From Lentzea albidocapillata (GTDB lineage Bacteria > Actinomycetota > Actinomycetes > Mycobacteriales > Pseudonocardiaceae): a DNA stretch of 64,000 nucleotides. The stretch spans positions 280,145 to 344,144 of the forward strand of contig NZ_JOEA01000008.1 in NCBI RefSeq assembly GCF_000719115.1, in the 5' to 3' direction. Made by a program: the position numbers and the translations under genes. The notes beneath the pieces are model-generated. The model searched no databases. It saw only the letters and a list, made by a program, of their open reading frames with translations, and was not told where the DNA came from. Position 1 is the stretch's first letter. The number at the start of each line of letters is the position of its first letter. Positions 18,600 to 29,828 of the stretch are shown here, one piece after another.

Positions 18600-19493
18600 T
18601 CACCCCCTGAAGAAACTCCGCACAGCACTCCCCAGCCCCACCACGTCGAGATCATGTGCCGCGTCATGATCTTCAGCCGTGCCGTAGTTGCGGAGCTCTG
18701 CGTGTCGTTTGACACCTGTAGAACGAATGCGGTGCGGGATTTGTTGCAGTGTCTCTGATACGAGATGAGAAGAAGTTCCCTCCAAGTAGGGCTCCACCAC
18801 CATCACGTCGGCGTGGTCGGTGTTCTGCACGGCCTTGCGCAGCCCGGTCGCGTCGAACGGCCGTACCGTGGCCGCGTACAGCACCGTGACGTCGGCGTTC
18901 TCGGAATCGACGGCCTTGAGCACGCGGTCGAGCATCGGCCCGACGGCGAGCACGACGCCGCGTTTTCCGTGCCGGACCGTCGTGAATCCTTCGCCCACGG
19001 GATAGGCCTGGGTGTTCTCGTGCAGCGAAAGCCTCATGTAGACCCGGTTGTCGTCTTTCAGCGCCTGCTGGAGCAATGGCGTGACCTCGTCCGGATGTCC
19101 GGGCACGTGCACAGTCCAGCCCGGAAGCGTGTCGAACAACGCGACGTCACCCGGTGACTGGTGCGTACGGCCCCACGCCGGGTCGTCATAGGACGCTCCG
19201 ATGCTCACGAACACCGCGCCGACGTCCTGATGTCCGATGTCGAGCTTGATCTGCTCGTACGGCCGTTCGACCAGGAACGGCGCGTAGCTGTGCACGACCG
19301 GCCGCAGCCCGGCCAGCGCCAGGCCACTCGCGACGCCCACCATGGTCTGCTCGCGGATCCCGACGTCCACGACGCGTTCGTTCTCCTGCGGGAACTCGTT
19401 GCTGGAGATCACCGCGGTCACCACGGCGATCCGCGGGTCGGCGGCGATCTCGTCGTTGACCGTCTCGACGAAGGCCTGGCGCATGGTGGTCAT
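18600..19493 (-). CDS. Transketolase, C-terminal subunit
   Basis: Half-size transketolase (297 aa) with the pyrimidine-binding domain and C-terminal domain of thiamine-diphosphate enzymes. The cofactor-activating glutamate region is GIREQTMVGVASGLALAG, and conserved HQSPGDVALF and LYAATVRPFD are seen. The ATG at 19493 overlaps the stop of the N-terminal subunit, so the halves are made 1:1. The longer frame upstream lies inside the partner gene and was rejected. Substrates could be standard pentose-phosphate sugars or a specialised two-carbon transfer. Confidence 0.88.
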   Translation of the reverse strand: MTTMRQAFVETVNDEIAADPRIAVVTAVISSNEFPQENERVVDVGIREQTMVGVASGLALAGLRPVVHSYAPFLVERPYEQIKLDIGHQDVGAVFVSIGASYDDPAWGRTHQSPGDVALFDTLPGWTVHVPGHPDEVTPLLQQALKDDNRVYMRLSLHENTQAYPVGEGFTTVRHGKRGVVLAVGPMLDRVLKAVDSENADVTVLYAATVRPFDATGLRKAVQNTDHADVMVVEPYLEGTSSHLVSETLQQIPHRIRSTGVKRHAELRNYGTAEDHDAAHDLDVVGLGSAVRSFFRG

Positions 19494-20155
19494 CAGTTGC
19501 CCTTCTCGATCTTGGCGACCACCGCGTACGGGCGGTCGTGCGGCGCGGTCAGTGCGGTGAAGACGGCCTCGTGGTCGCGGCCGTCGATCTCGGCGGTCTG
19601 CCACCCCTCGACGGCGAACCGCCGCGCGATGCCACCGGGCCAGCCGTACATCGCGGACTGGTTGTCGATCACGATCGCGGTGAGGTTCGCGACCTTCAGC
19701 CGCGCCGCCACCGCGATCGCCTCGTGGTTGCTGCCCTCGTCCAGCTCACCGTCGCCGACCAGCACGAACGTGCGGCCACGGCTGCCGGCGATCCGCTGCC
19801 CGATCGCCGTGCCCACCGCGATCGGCAGCCCGTGGCCGAGCGAGCCGCTGCTGATCTCCGCGCCGCGCACGAGCACCCGGTCGGGGTGCTGGCCGAGCGG
19901 GCTGTCCCACGACGTCCAGTCGTCCAGAGTGGACTCGTCGATGAACCCCTTCTCCGCGAGCACGGCGTAGTACGCCATCGGTCCGTGCCCCTTGGACAGC
20001 AGGAACCGGTCGCGATCGGGGTCGTCAGCCGTCGCGGGTGTGACGTTGAGGACCTTGTCGTAGAGGACCCAGAGCACGTCGATCGTGGAAGCCGCAGCCC
20101 ACTCGTGCTTCTCGTCCCCGGTCATCCTCGCGAAGAGCTCTGGTATCCGTTGCAT
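19493..20155 (-). CDS. Transketolase, N-terminal subunit
   Basis: Half-size partner (220 aa) carrying the ThDP diphosphate-binding domain. The motif GDGELDEGSNHEAIAVAARLKVANLTAIVIDNQ is the GDG...N ThDP/Mg signature; SKGHGPMAYYAVLAEKGF and SSGSLGHGLPIAVG are also typical. Split transketolases occur in many actinobacteria and archaea. The gene is divergent from a SoxR-type regulator and has a SoxR-box promoter, which suggests redox-stress control of pentose-phosphate flux. Confidence 0.88.
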   Translation of the reverse strand: MQRIPELFARMTGDEKHEWAAASTIDVLWVLYDKVLNVTPATADDPDRDRFLLSKGHGPMAYYAVLAEKGFIDESTLDDWTSWDSPLGQHPDRVLVRGAEISSGSLGHGLPIAVGTAIGQRIAGSRGRTFVLVGDGELDEGSNHEAIAVAARLKVANLTAIVIDNQSAMYGWPGGIARRFAVEGWQTAEIDGRDHEAVFTALTAPHDRPYAVVAKIEKGN

Positions 20156-20167
20156 GGCAACAACTGT

Positions 20168-20193
20168 TCAACCTCGACCAAGCTGGAGGTCAA
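20168..20193 (-). promoter_or_regulatory. SoxR-box promoter for the transketolase genes
   Basis: Read on the minus strand, TTGACCTCCAGCTTGGTCGA followed by GGTTGA resembles the known SoxR operator pattern, TTGACCTC...GAGG. The CCTC/GAGG arms are at 20172-20175 and 20186-20189. The first six bases serve as a -35; a 19-bp spacer, as in MerR-type promoters, leads to AACAGT as a weak -10. The transketolase ATG follows closely. The divergent MerR/SoxR gene starts 19 bp away. Confidence 0.65.
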
Positions 20194-20211
20194 GCGGGCT
20201 ACCATGATCCG

Positions 20212-20676
20212 GTGAGCAAGTTGCCGGAAATGCTGACCATCGGCCAGGTCGCCGAGCGCAGCGGCGTCCCCCACACCGCCCTGCGCTTCTACGAGGACAG
20301 GGGTCTGATCACCTCGGTCCGCACGGCGGGCAACCAGCGCCGCTACCTGCGCTCGGTGCTGCGCCGGCTGGCGTTCATCCGCACCGCGCAACGCGTTGGC
20401 CTCACCCTGGAGGACGTCCGCGACGCCCTCGCCCAGCTCCCGGACAACCGCACGCCGACGAAGTCCGACTGGGAACGCCTCTCCCGCTCGTGGAAGTCGG
20501 AACTCGACGCCCGCATCGACGCCCTGTACCGCCTGCGCGACCGCCTCACCGGCTGCATCGGCTGCGGCTGCCTTTCGCTGCGCAGCTGCGCCCTGCAGAA
20601 CATCGACGACGAACAGGCCTCACACGGGCCGGGCGCTCCCAAGCTCAAGCCCGCCGTCGAGGGCGGTACCGCATAG
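20212..20676 (+). CDS. soxR: SoxR-type redox-sensing MerR regulator
   Basis: MerR-family activator of 154 aa, the same length as enterobacterial SoxR. The N-terminal HTH (LTIGQVAERSGVPHTALRFYEDRGLI) is followed by a dimer helix. The diagnostic [2Fe-2S] ligand set is Cys115-x2-Cys118-x-Cys120-x5-Cys126. In actinomycetes SoxR responds to redox-active metabolites rather than acting through SoxS. The GTG start faces the transketolase operon, whose promoter carries a SoxR box. The end overlaps the convergent hydrolase gene by 57 bp. Confidence 0.92.
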   Translation: MSKLPEMLTIGQVAERSGVPHTALRFYEDRGLITSVRTAGNQRRYLRSVLRRLAFIRTAQRVGLTLEDVRDALAQLPDNRTPTKSDWERLSRSWKSELDARIDALYRLRDRLTGCIGCGCLSLRSCALQNIDDEQASHGPGAPKLKPAVEGGTA

Positions 20677-21504
20677 GAACTCGCGCACCGCGCGCAGGTA
20701 GCCGTCGGGGTCGTCGACGTGCAGCATGTGGCCCGCGTTCTCCAGGATCACGGCTCGCGCTCGCGGGATCAGGCCGAGCGTCGGCTCGACCAGGCTGACC
20801 GGGAACGTCATGTCCTGCCGGCCGTGCAGCAGGAGCACCGGAACGTCGAGGTCGGCGAGCCGGCGCGCGGCGTCGGGAAGCCGGGGTGAGACCAGGCCGG
20901 CGGTCTGGAGCCGGCGCACCCACTCCGCGCCGAACCGCACCTGTCCCAGCCGCTTCAGGTAGCCCGGTATCCGCGCGGCGCGGCGGACGTTGGCTTCCAC
21001 GGCCTCGAACGCGTCAGCCCGCACGCACTGCTCCGGCGTCAGGTCCTCGCGCTGCCACGGATCCTCCTGGTCAGCCATGATCTCGTCCCGCTCGGCCCAT
21101 CCGTCGAAGGCGTCCGGCGGCACCGGCAGCACACTGCTGCCCGACACGATCAGGCTGCGCACGCGCTCCGGGTGGGTGATGGCGAACCGCTGCGCGACCA
21201 TGCCGCCGTAGGAGTGACCGAGGACGTCCGCTCGCTCGACGTCGAACGCGTCCAGCACTCGCACGAGGTCTTCCACCACACCGTCCGGGTGATACTCCGG
21301 CGCTCGCCCCGACCGGCCACATCCGCGCAGGTCCGGCAGCAGCAGCCGGCAGTCCAGCCGGTCGAGCGGGTCGCGGAGATAGCTGTGGTCCCAGTCGGGG
21401 CCGCCGTGGATCGCGAGCAACGTCCGGTCCCCGGTGCCCTCCTGCCAGGCCACGAAGATCTCAGTCTCGCCCGGAACCCGCCGCTGACGCCACATCCAGC
21501 CCAT
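20620..21504 (-). CDS. Alpha/beta hydrolase (proline iminopeptidase-like)
   Basis: Alpha/beta-fold hydrolase of 294 aa. The nucleophile elbow is GHSYGGM, the oxyanion region LLAIHGGPDWDHSYL, the acid is in LLLHGRQDMTF and the histidine in ENAGHMLHVDD. The HGGPG-like sequence points to the proline iminopeptidase/epoxide hydrolase branch, but the substrate is not resolvable. The start at 21504 (or the ATG at 21495) puts the fold's first strand near the N-terminus. The 3' end overlaps soxR by 57 bp, an unusually long convergent overlap. Confidence 0.8.
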   Translation of the reverse strand: MGWMWRQRRVPGETEIFVAWQEGTGDRTLLAIHGGPDWDHSYLRDPLDRLDCRLLLPDLRGCGRSGRAPEYHPDGVVEDLVRVLDAFDVERADVLGHSYGGMVAQRFAITHPERVRSLIVSGSSVLPVPPDAFDGWAERDEIMADQEDPWQREDLTPEQCVRADAFEAVEANVRRAARIPGYLKRLGQVRFGAEWVRRLQTAGLVSPRLPDAARRLADLDVPVLLLHGRQDMTFPVSLVEPTLGLIPRARAVILENAGHMLHVDDPDGYLRAVREFLCGTALDGGLELGSARPV

Positions 21505-21549
21505 GAAACCGCAAAACCGCTGGACGCGCTGTGGTTTCCTGATGGGGAA

Positions 21550-22074
21550 ATGGAAGACGAACGAATGATCCGCCTCTCGAAGCGGATGTCCAAAGCCCTC
21601 CGGCACCAGCCCGAGCGCGTCGGCCTCACCCTCGACCCCTCGGGCTGGGTGCCGGTGGCCGACCTCCTGAACGCACTCGGCATCTCCGAGGCGGACATGC
21701 TCGAAGTCGTGGAGCGCAACGACAAGAACCGCTTCACGGTCGCAGGCGACCGCATCCGTGCGAACCAGGGCCACAGCGTCGAAGTGGACCTCGGGCTGCC
21801 GACCGCGATCCCGCCGGACCAGCTGTTCCACGGCACCGTCGCGCAGTACCTCGACGACATCATGCGCGACGGCCTGCGGCCGATGTCACGCCACGACGTG
21901 CACCTCTCGCCTGATCGCGAGACCGCGCGGCGCGTGGGGGCGCGGCGCGGCCGGCCGTTGATCCTGACCGTGGACGCCAGGGCGATGCACGTGGACGGGC
22001 ACGAGTTCCGGCTCAGCGCGAACGGGGTGTGGCTCGCGCAGCACGTGCCGGCGCGCTATCTCAGCGAAGCGTGA
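21550..22074 (+). CDS. kptA: RNA 2'-phosphotransferase (Tpt1/KptA)
   Basis: Protein of 174 aa that transfers an RNA internal 2'-phosphate to NAD, yielding ADP-ribose 1'',2''-cyclic phosphate. The family order is clear: RLSKRMSKALRHQPERVGLTL, then RANQGHSVEVDLGL, the NAD-binding LFHGTV, and LTVDARAMHVDGHEFRLSANGVWLAQHVP. Bacterial roles are unclear; it may repair or detoxify 2'-phosphorylated or ADP-ribosylated RNA. The start could also be the ATG at 21565, which has the better-spaced GGAAG. Confidence 0.92.
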   Translation: MEDERMIRLSKRMSKALRHQPERVGLTLDPSGWVPVADLLNALGISEADMLEVVERNDKNRFTVAGDRIRANQGHSVEVDLGLPTAIPPDQLFHGTVAQYLDDIMRDGLRPMSRHDVHLSPDRETARRVGARRGRPLILTVDARAMHVDGHEFRLSANGVWLAQHVPARYLSEA

Positions 22075-22081
22075 AGCGGAA

Positions 22082-22236
22082 CTAGACCAGCCAGAGAACG
22101 GCGCCGCCGACCGCCACCAGGAGCAGCACCAGCAGGATGATCGCCAGGAGTTTGGCGGTCTTCCACGTGGTGTAGACGCCACCGGCCAGGAAGCCCGCGA
22201 GGGCCAGCAGGCCGATGACGACGACTTCCTTCGGCA

Positions 22237-22237
<1 letters not shown>
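22082..22237 (-). CDS. 51-aa membrane peptide downstream of hisB
   Basis: Short gene of 51 codons. The peptide starts MPKEVVVIGLLALAGF and has two hydrophobic stretches (about 6-20 and 29-49) around VYTTWKTAK. Its ATG overlaps the hisB stop codon by one base, so translation is coupled to hisB. Function is unknown. The clean frame, coupling and hydrophobic pattern favour a real gene. Confidence 0.6.
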
Positions 22238-25252
<3,015 letters not shown>

Positions 25253-25259
25253 GTCCTAC

Positions 25260-25286
25260 AGCCTAGTTCCCGCAGAAATCTGTCAA
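25260..25286 (-). promoter_or_regulatory. hisD promoter
   Basis: The minus strand shows TTGACA (25281-25286), a 15-bp spacer and TAGGCT (25260-25265), then exactly 7 nt to the hisD ATG. The spacer is short, but both boxes are good. The mRNA should be leaderless. Confidence 0.6.
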
Positions 25287-25385
25287 CGGTCAGCCCGCTA
25301 TCGGCGCTACCTCACCCTGTGACAGCACGGCCACGCTCGGTCGAGCACCACTCCGTCGCAAACCCCTGCTGATGATGGAGGAACG

Positions 25386-26681
25386 ATGTTCAGTAAGCGC
25401 CGCGGCAAGATCGCCGCAGTGCTCGCCATCTGTCTGCCCGTGCTGGTCGCGGGCATGGCGACACCCAGCACCGCCGACTCCGGCCGTTATCTGCTGGAAG
25501 TCACGGCGAACACGTCCGCCGAACGCACCCAGGTCGCCGAGATCGGCGTAGACGTGCTCGGTGCGACGAAGCTCACCACCGTCTCGGTCGTCGCGGACAA
25601 GGCCCAGTACCGGGCCCTGCAGGCCACCGGCCTGCCGATCAGGTACGTGGGTGACTTCGAGCAGCAGCTCAAGAGCCTCGGCAAGGTCGACTTCTCCGAC
25701 CCGGTGCCCGGCCAGGTCGGTACCCAGGACTTCCCGTCCGGCTACGCGGGCTACCACAACTTCGCGGAGACGACCGCGGAGATGCAGCAGACCGTTCGCG
25801 ACCACCCGAGCCTCGCGAGCATGCGCAGCATCGGCAAGAGCTTCCAGAACCGGGACATCTGGGCGCTCAAGGTCAGTGACAACGTGGCCACCGACGAGAG
25901 CGAGCCGGAGGTGCTGCTCGTCTGCGGCCAGCACGCCCGCGAGCACCTGACGGTCGAGCAGTGCCTGCAGATCATCAAGCGCTACACCGACAACTACGCC
26001 ACCCCTGCGATCAAGAACCTCATCGACAGCCGTGAGGTGTGGATCGTCCCGATGATGAACCCGGACGGCGCCGAGTACGACATCGCGACCGGCTCGTTCC
26101 GCGGCTGGCGCAAGAACCGCCAGGGCAACGGCACCGACCTCAACCGCAACTGGGGCTACAAGTGGGGCTGCTGCGGCGGTTCCAGCGGCAGCAGCACGTC
26201 GGACACGTACCGCGGCCCGTCGGCGTTCTCCGCACCGGAGACCGCCCGCATCCGCGACTTCGTGAACTCACGCGTCGTCGGTGGCACCCAGCAGATCAAG
26301 ACGTTCATCGACATCCACTCGTTCTCGGAGCTCGTGCTGTGGCCGTACGGCTACACCCGCGCCGACACCGACACCGGTCTCAACGCGGACGAGGCGCGCG
26401 CGTTCCAGACGCTCGGCCGGCAGATGGCCGCCACCAACGGCTACACGCCGGAGCAGGCGAGCGACCTGTACATCACCGACGGCACCAGCGACGACTGGAT
26501 GTGGGGCCAGCACAAGATCTGGGCGTACACCTTCGAGATGTACCCGAGCAGCGGCGGCCTCAACGGCTTCTACCCGCGTGACACGGTCATCCCGGCGCAG
26601 ACGTCGCGCAACGACCGTGCCATCGACCTGTTCCTGAGCTACTCGGACTGTGTGAAGCGGGTCATCGGGCAGACCTGCTGA
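25386..26681 (+). CDS. Secreted zinc carboxypeptidase, M14 family
   Basis: Exported metallo-carboxypeptidase of 431 aa. A Sec signal (about 1-30, with a KRRGK n-region) is followed by a propeptide-like region (to about 115) and the M14 catalytic domain. Zn ligands are the His and Glu of GQHAREH and the His of IDIHSFSELVLWPYG; the catalytic Glu is in YTFEMYP. The substrate-carboxylate region KNRQGNGTDLNRNW is intact. A Cys-Cys pair (GCCGGSSG) and C-terminal cysteines suggest disulfides. The gene has a GGAGG ribosome site and its end overlaps the convergent PLP gene by 20 nt. Confidence 0.92.
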   Translation: MFSKRRGKIAAVLAICLPVLVAGMATPSTADSGRYLLEVTANTSAERTQVAEIGVDVLGATKLTTVSVVADKAQYRALQATGLPIRYVGDFEQQLKSLGKVDFSDPVPGQVGTQDFPSGYAGYHNFAETTAEMQQTVRDHPSLASMRSIGKSFQNRDIWALKVSDNVATDESEPEVLLVCGQHAREHLTVEQCLQIIKRYTDNYATPAIKNLIDSREVWIVPMMNPDGAEYDIATGSFRGWRKNRQGNGTDLNRNWGYKWGCCGGSSGSSTSDTYRGPSAFSAPETARIRDFVNSRVVGGTQQIKTFIDIHSFSELVLWPYGYTRADTDTGLNADEARAFQTLGRQMAATNGYTPEQASDLYITDGTSDDWMWGQHKIWAYTFEMYPSSGGLNGFYPRDTVIPAQTSRNDRAIDLFLSYSDCVKRVIGQTC

Positions 26682-27786
26682 TCCGTTCCAGCGCCTGATC
26701 GATCTCCTCCGGAGTGACGAAGTAGTGCGGGGAGGCCCGCACTACCTCGTCCAGGCCCCGGCGGGTCATGTCGATCAGCGTCGAGCCCTTCTGCGAGACC
26801 GTGACGGCGACGTTCTCCTGCCACAGCCGGTCTTTGAGCTCCATCGCCGGCACCCGGTCGCTCGTGAACGTGACGATGCCGGACCGCCGTTCACCGAGGT
26901 CCTGAACGGTGATGCCGTCCATGGCGCTCAGGCCCTCCCGCAAGCGCCGGGCGCGTTCCTGCACCTCGGCCTCGATCACGTCCAGCCCTCTGGCCAGCGC
27001 GTACTTCACGGCGGCGATGAGGCCCAGCCGGTCCGCGACGCTGTACTCCCACAGCTCGAACACCCGCGCGTCGTCTCGCGGCTCGTAGCGGCCGGGCGCG
27101 ACCCACTCGGCGGCGCTGTGGTCCATCAGCCGCGGCTTCAGCCTGCGGCGCACGTCGTCGCGCACCACCAGCGCGCCCGTGCCGCGCGGGCCGCGCAGCC
27201 ACTTGCGGCCGGTGCAGACGAGCATGTCGTAGTCGAGGCCGCGCAGGTCGATCTGGCCGGTCGACTGGCAGGCGTCGAGCAGCACGAGCGCACCGACCTC
27301 GTGAGCCTTCGCCGTGACCTCGCTGACCGGGTTGACCAGACCGCCGTTCGTGGGCACGTGCACGAGCGAGATCAGCTTGACCCGTTCGTCCAGGTCGAGG
27401 GCGCCGACGTCCAACTGCCCGTGCGCGTCGGACGGCATGACCTCGATCGTCGCGCCGGTCTCCTCGGCGCGGCGCAGCATCGGCACCGCGTTGCCGCCGT
27501 ACTCGACCTCGGTGACGAGGACGCGGTCACCCTTCCCCAGCGGGACGGCGTCGAAGGCCGTGAGCCACGACCGGGTCGCGCTGTCGGTGAACGCGACCTC
27601 GGACGGTTCGCAGCCGAAGAACCCGGCCAGCACGCCGTACCCCGCCTCGACGTCGTCACGCCGTTCCGCGGCGGCCCGGTAACCGCCGATCTCGGTCTCC
27701 CGGCGCAGGTGCCCGATCACCTCGTCCACCACCTCGGCGGGCGGGATCGAGGAACCGGCGCTGTCCAGGAAAATCAGGTCGCTCAC
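26662..27786 (-). CDS. Class V aminotransferase-fold PLP enzyme
   Basis: PLP enzyme of 374 aa in the cysteine desulfurase/isopenicillin-N-epimerase fold. The N-terminus reads IFLDSAGSSIPP, the cofactor Asp is in LLDACQSTGQ, and the Schiff-base Lys in CTGRKWLRGPRGTG. The catalytic Cys loop expected of desulfurases is not seen, so a C-S lyase such as EgtE or an epimerase-like role is possible; other ergothioneine genes are absent. The start is the GTG at 27786; the longer frame would run through the divergent gene. Confidence 0.78.
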   Translation of the reverse strand: MSDLIFLDSAGSSIPPAEVVDEVIGHLRRETEIGGYRAAAERRDDVEAGYGVLAGFFGCEPSEVAFTDSATRSWLTAFDAVPLGKGDRVLVTEVEYGGNAVPMLRRAEETGATIEVMPSDAHGQLDVGALDLDERVKLISLVHVPTNGGLVNPVSEVTAKAHEVGALVLLDACQSTGQIDLRGLDYDMLVCTGRKWLRGPRGTGALVVRDDVRRRLKPRLMDHSAAEWVAPGRYEPRDDARVFELWEYSVADRLGLIAAVKYALARGLDVIEAEVQERARRLREGLSAMDGITVQDLGERRSGIVTFTSDRVPAMELKDRLWQENVAVTVSQKGSTLIDMTRRGLDEVVRASPHYFVTPEEIDQALERISRSAR

Positions 27787-27806
27787 GCCGGTACTTTGCC
27801 ACGAAA

Positions 27807-27812
27807 TAGGCT
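27807..27812 (+). promoter_or_regulatory. -10 hexamer TAGGCT (leaderless)
   Basis: TAGGCT is followed by 7 nt and the ATG at 27820, identical in layout to the hisD and hisF promoters. Confidence 0.5.
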
Positions 27813-27819
27813 GTCCACC

Positions 27820-28311
27820 ATGGTGGAGATCCCCTACGGCAAGCGCATGAAGCCGCGGTACGTGAGGTTCCTGATCATCACGGTGGTCGGGGTCGCGCTG
27901 GTCGCGTTCGCCCTGGACATCCCGTGGCTGCTCATCACGCTGATCGTCCTGGGTGTACTGAACACGGTCGTGTGCGTGGGCGCTCTCTACGTGCTGACCA
28001 AGCAGCCGCACACCATCTCCGACGACGAACTGCGGCTGCGGCAGCTGGGGTTCTTCGACTGGAGCATCCCGACCGCCGACCTCGGTTCCGCCCAGATCAC
28101 CGAGCGCACCCACAAGGGGCAGCGCAGCGTCGAGGTGATCGGTGACGCGCTCGTCATCCAGTCGCTGACCAGGACGAACGTGTCCGTGCCGTTCCACGAA
28201 CCGCAGCTCGTGGACCTCGGCAAGACGGGCGTGCAGCGGGTCGAGCGCGTCGAGTTCTGGGCGGACGAGCCGGAGAAGGCCGTCCGCGAGATCAACGCCC
28301 GGACTACTTAG
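27820..28311 (+). CDS. Membrane protein with two TM helices
   Basis: Protein of 163 aa with two TM segments (about 14-34 and 38-60) and a soluble C-terminal domain of about 100 residues. The latter has beta-rich, PH-like character (SVEVIGDALVIQSL, SVPFHEPQLVDLG). It resembles small actinobacterial DUF membrane proteins; function unknown. The last 8 bases overlap the end of the convergent lipoprotein gene. Confidence 0.7.
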   Translation: MVEIPYGKRMKPRYVRFLIITVVGVALVAFALDIPWLLITLIVLGVLNTVVCVGALYVLTKQPHTISDDELRLRQLGFFDWSIPTADLGSAQITERTHKGQRSVEVIGDALVIQSLTRTNVSVPFHEPQLVDLGKTGVQRVERVEFWADEPEKAVREINARTT

Positions 28312-29803
28312 GCTCCCACTTCTCCAGGTTCCACCAGGGACCCCAGGTCAGCGCGCCATAGGAGTTCGGGTCGACCACCGGCAGGTAGCCGTTCCACGAG
28401 TCGCGCATCACGTACGCGTGCTCGGGGAAGACCAGCACCGCCATCGACGGCGCGGCGACGAACGCCTGCTGGAAGAGCTTGTACGCCACCGCGCGCTGCG
28501 CCGGGTCGATCAGCCTACGGCCGTTCTCGAGGGCGGCGTCGGCGGCGGGACTGCCCTGTCCGCGCAGGTCGTAGAGCATCAGGTCCGGGTCGAACGGCGA
28601 GCCCTCGCCGTACAGCAGCGCGTCCTGGGCCATCCGCGGGCGGATCGCCTCCCACGACAGGCCGGCAAGCTGCACGTCGACGCCCACGGCCTTGGCGTCG
28701 GCCGCGAACGCCGTGGCCAGGTCCGCCCGTAGGTCGTCGCCCAGCGGGTACATCAGCGTGAAACGGGCCGCGACGCCCTCGCGGACGCGGATGCCGTCCG
28801 CACCGGGCACCCAGCCGCCGACGTCGAGCAGCCGCGTCGCCTCGGCCTTGTCGAAGCGGAACTTCGCGGTCGGGTCGAACTGCTCGGCCAGCGCGTCCGG
28901 CACCGGCGTGTAGGCGATGGTGCCCTTGCCGTCGAGCAGGCTGTCGATCATGCCCTGGCGGTTCGCGGCGAAGTTCAGCGCCAGCCGGACGGAGGCGTTG
29001 CCGGTGACCGTGTTGGCCGCGGGCAGCCGCACGGCGCGGTAGTCGGCGCTGCGGTGGTAGTTCACCTGCAGGCCCGACCTGGCGGCGAACTGCGTGGCGA
29101 TCTTGGGCGGCAGCACCGTGCCGTCGAACTCGCCGTCCTGCATGCGGCGGGCCCGCTGGTTGTCGTCGGTGACGAAGACGATCGTCACCTTCTTGACCTT
29201 CGGCGCGCCGTCGAAGTAGCCCTCGTTGGACTCCAGCAGCAGCCGGTCGCCCTTCTTCCACTCGGTGACCTTGTACGGGCCGGTGCCGACGGGCTGACCG
29301 TCCGGCTTCGCCTGCTCGCTGGGCAGGACACCGAGCACGAGCAGGTGCGGGAACGCCGCCTGCGTCTGCGTGAGGGTGAAGCGGACCGTCGACGGGTCGA
29401 CCTGCTCGACGCCCTTGAGCGTGCTGAACCGGTCCTTGACCGGGTTCCGCAGCGCGGCGGTGTAGGTGGCGACGACGTCCTCGGCACCGAACGTGCTGCC
29501 GTCGGTGAACTTCACGTCGCCGCGCAGCTTGACCGTCCAGCTCAGGCCGTCCGCCGCCGGCTGCGGCAGATCGGCCGCGAGCCGCGGGGTCAGCGACCCG
29601 TCCTGGCGGTGCTCGACCAGTCCGTCGTAGATCTTCGAGACACCCTGCGCGCCGTAGCCGAGCAGCGGGCTCAGCGTCGTCGGCTCGTCGCGGTCGGCCA
29701 GCACGATCGACGTGCCGTTCGACCCGCCGTCCGGGCGGGGTGCGGCGGTCTCGGTGCAGCCCGCGGCGGCCAGCAACACGACTAGGAGCAGTGGGTAACG
29801 CAC
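28304..29803 (-). CDS. Peptide/nickel-type ABC transporter substrate-binding lipoprotein
   Basis: Family 5 extracellular solute-binding protein of 499 aa. From the GTG at 29803 it has a short lipoprotein signal with lipobox LAAAGC, so it is an Lgt/LspA substrate. The SBP_bac_5 features PTTLSPLLGYGAQGVSKIYDGLVEH and KFTDGSTFGAEDVVATY are clear. No permease or ATPase gene adjoins, so it is an orphan binding protein or serves a distant system. The ligand is unknown (oligopeptides likely). Confidence 0.88.
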   Translation of the reverse strand: MRYPLLLVVLLAAAGCTETAAPRPDGGSNGTSIVLADRDEPTTLSPLLGYGAQGVSKIYDGLVEHRQDGSLTPRLAADLPQPAADGLSWTVKLRGDVKFTDGSTFGAEDVVATYTAALRNPVKDRFSTLKGVEQVDPSTVRFTLTQTQAAFPHLLVLGVLPSEQAKPDGQPVGTGPYKVTEWKKGDRLLLESNEGYFDGAPKVKKVTIVFVTDDNQRARRMQDGEFDGTVLPPKIATQFAARSGLQVNYHRSADYRAVRLPAANTVTGNASVRLALNFAANRQGMIDSLLDGKGTIAYTPVPDALAEQFDPTAKFRFDKAEATRLLDVGGWVPGADGIRVREGVAARFTLMYPLGDDLRADLATAFAADAKAVGVDVQLAGLSWEAIRPRMAQDALLYGEGSPFDPDLMLYDLRGQGSPAADAALENGRRLIDPAQRAVAYKLFQQAFVAAPSMAVLVFPEHAYVMRDSWNGYLPVVDPNSYGALTWGPWWNLEKWEPK

Positions 29804-29811
29804 GGTTCCGG

Positions 29812-29821
29812 ACCCTACAGT
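29812..29821. promoter_or_regulatory. Overlapping divergent -10 hexamers
   Basis: The minus strand has TAGGGT (29812-29817) 8 nt before the lipoprotein GTG. The plus strand has TACAGT (29816-29821) 7 nt before the nitrilase ATG. The two hexamers share 2 bp inside a 25-bp divergent gap. Confidence 0.45.
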
Positions 29822-29828
29822 GAGGCTC

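Noticed and set aside
26662..27786. Calling this PLP enzyme a cysteine desulfurase
   Set aside because: The fold matches, but no Cys is seen in the mobile-loop position that desulfurases need.
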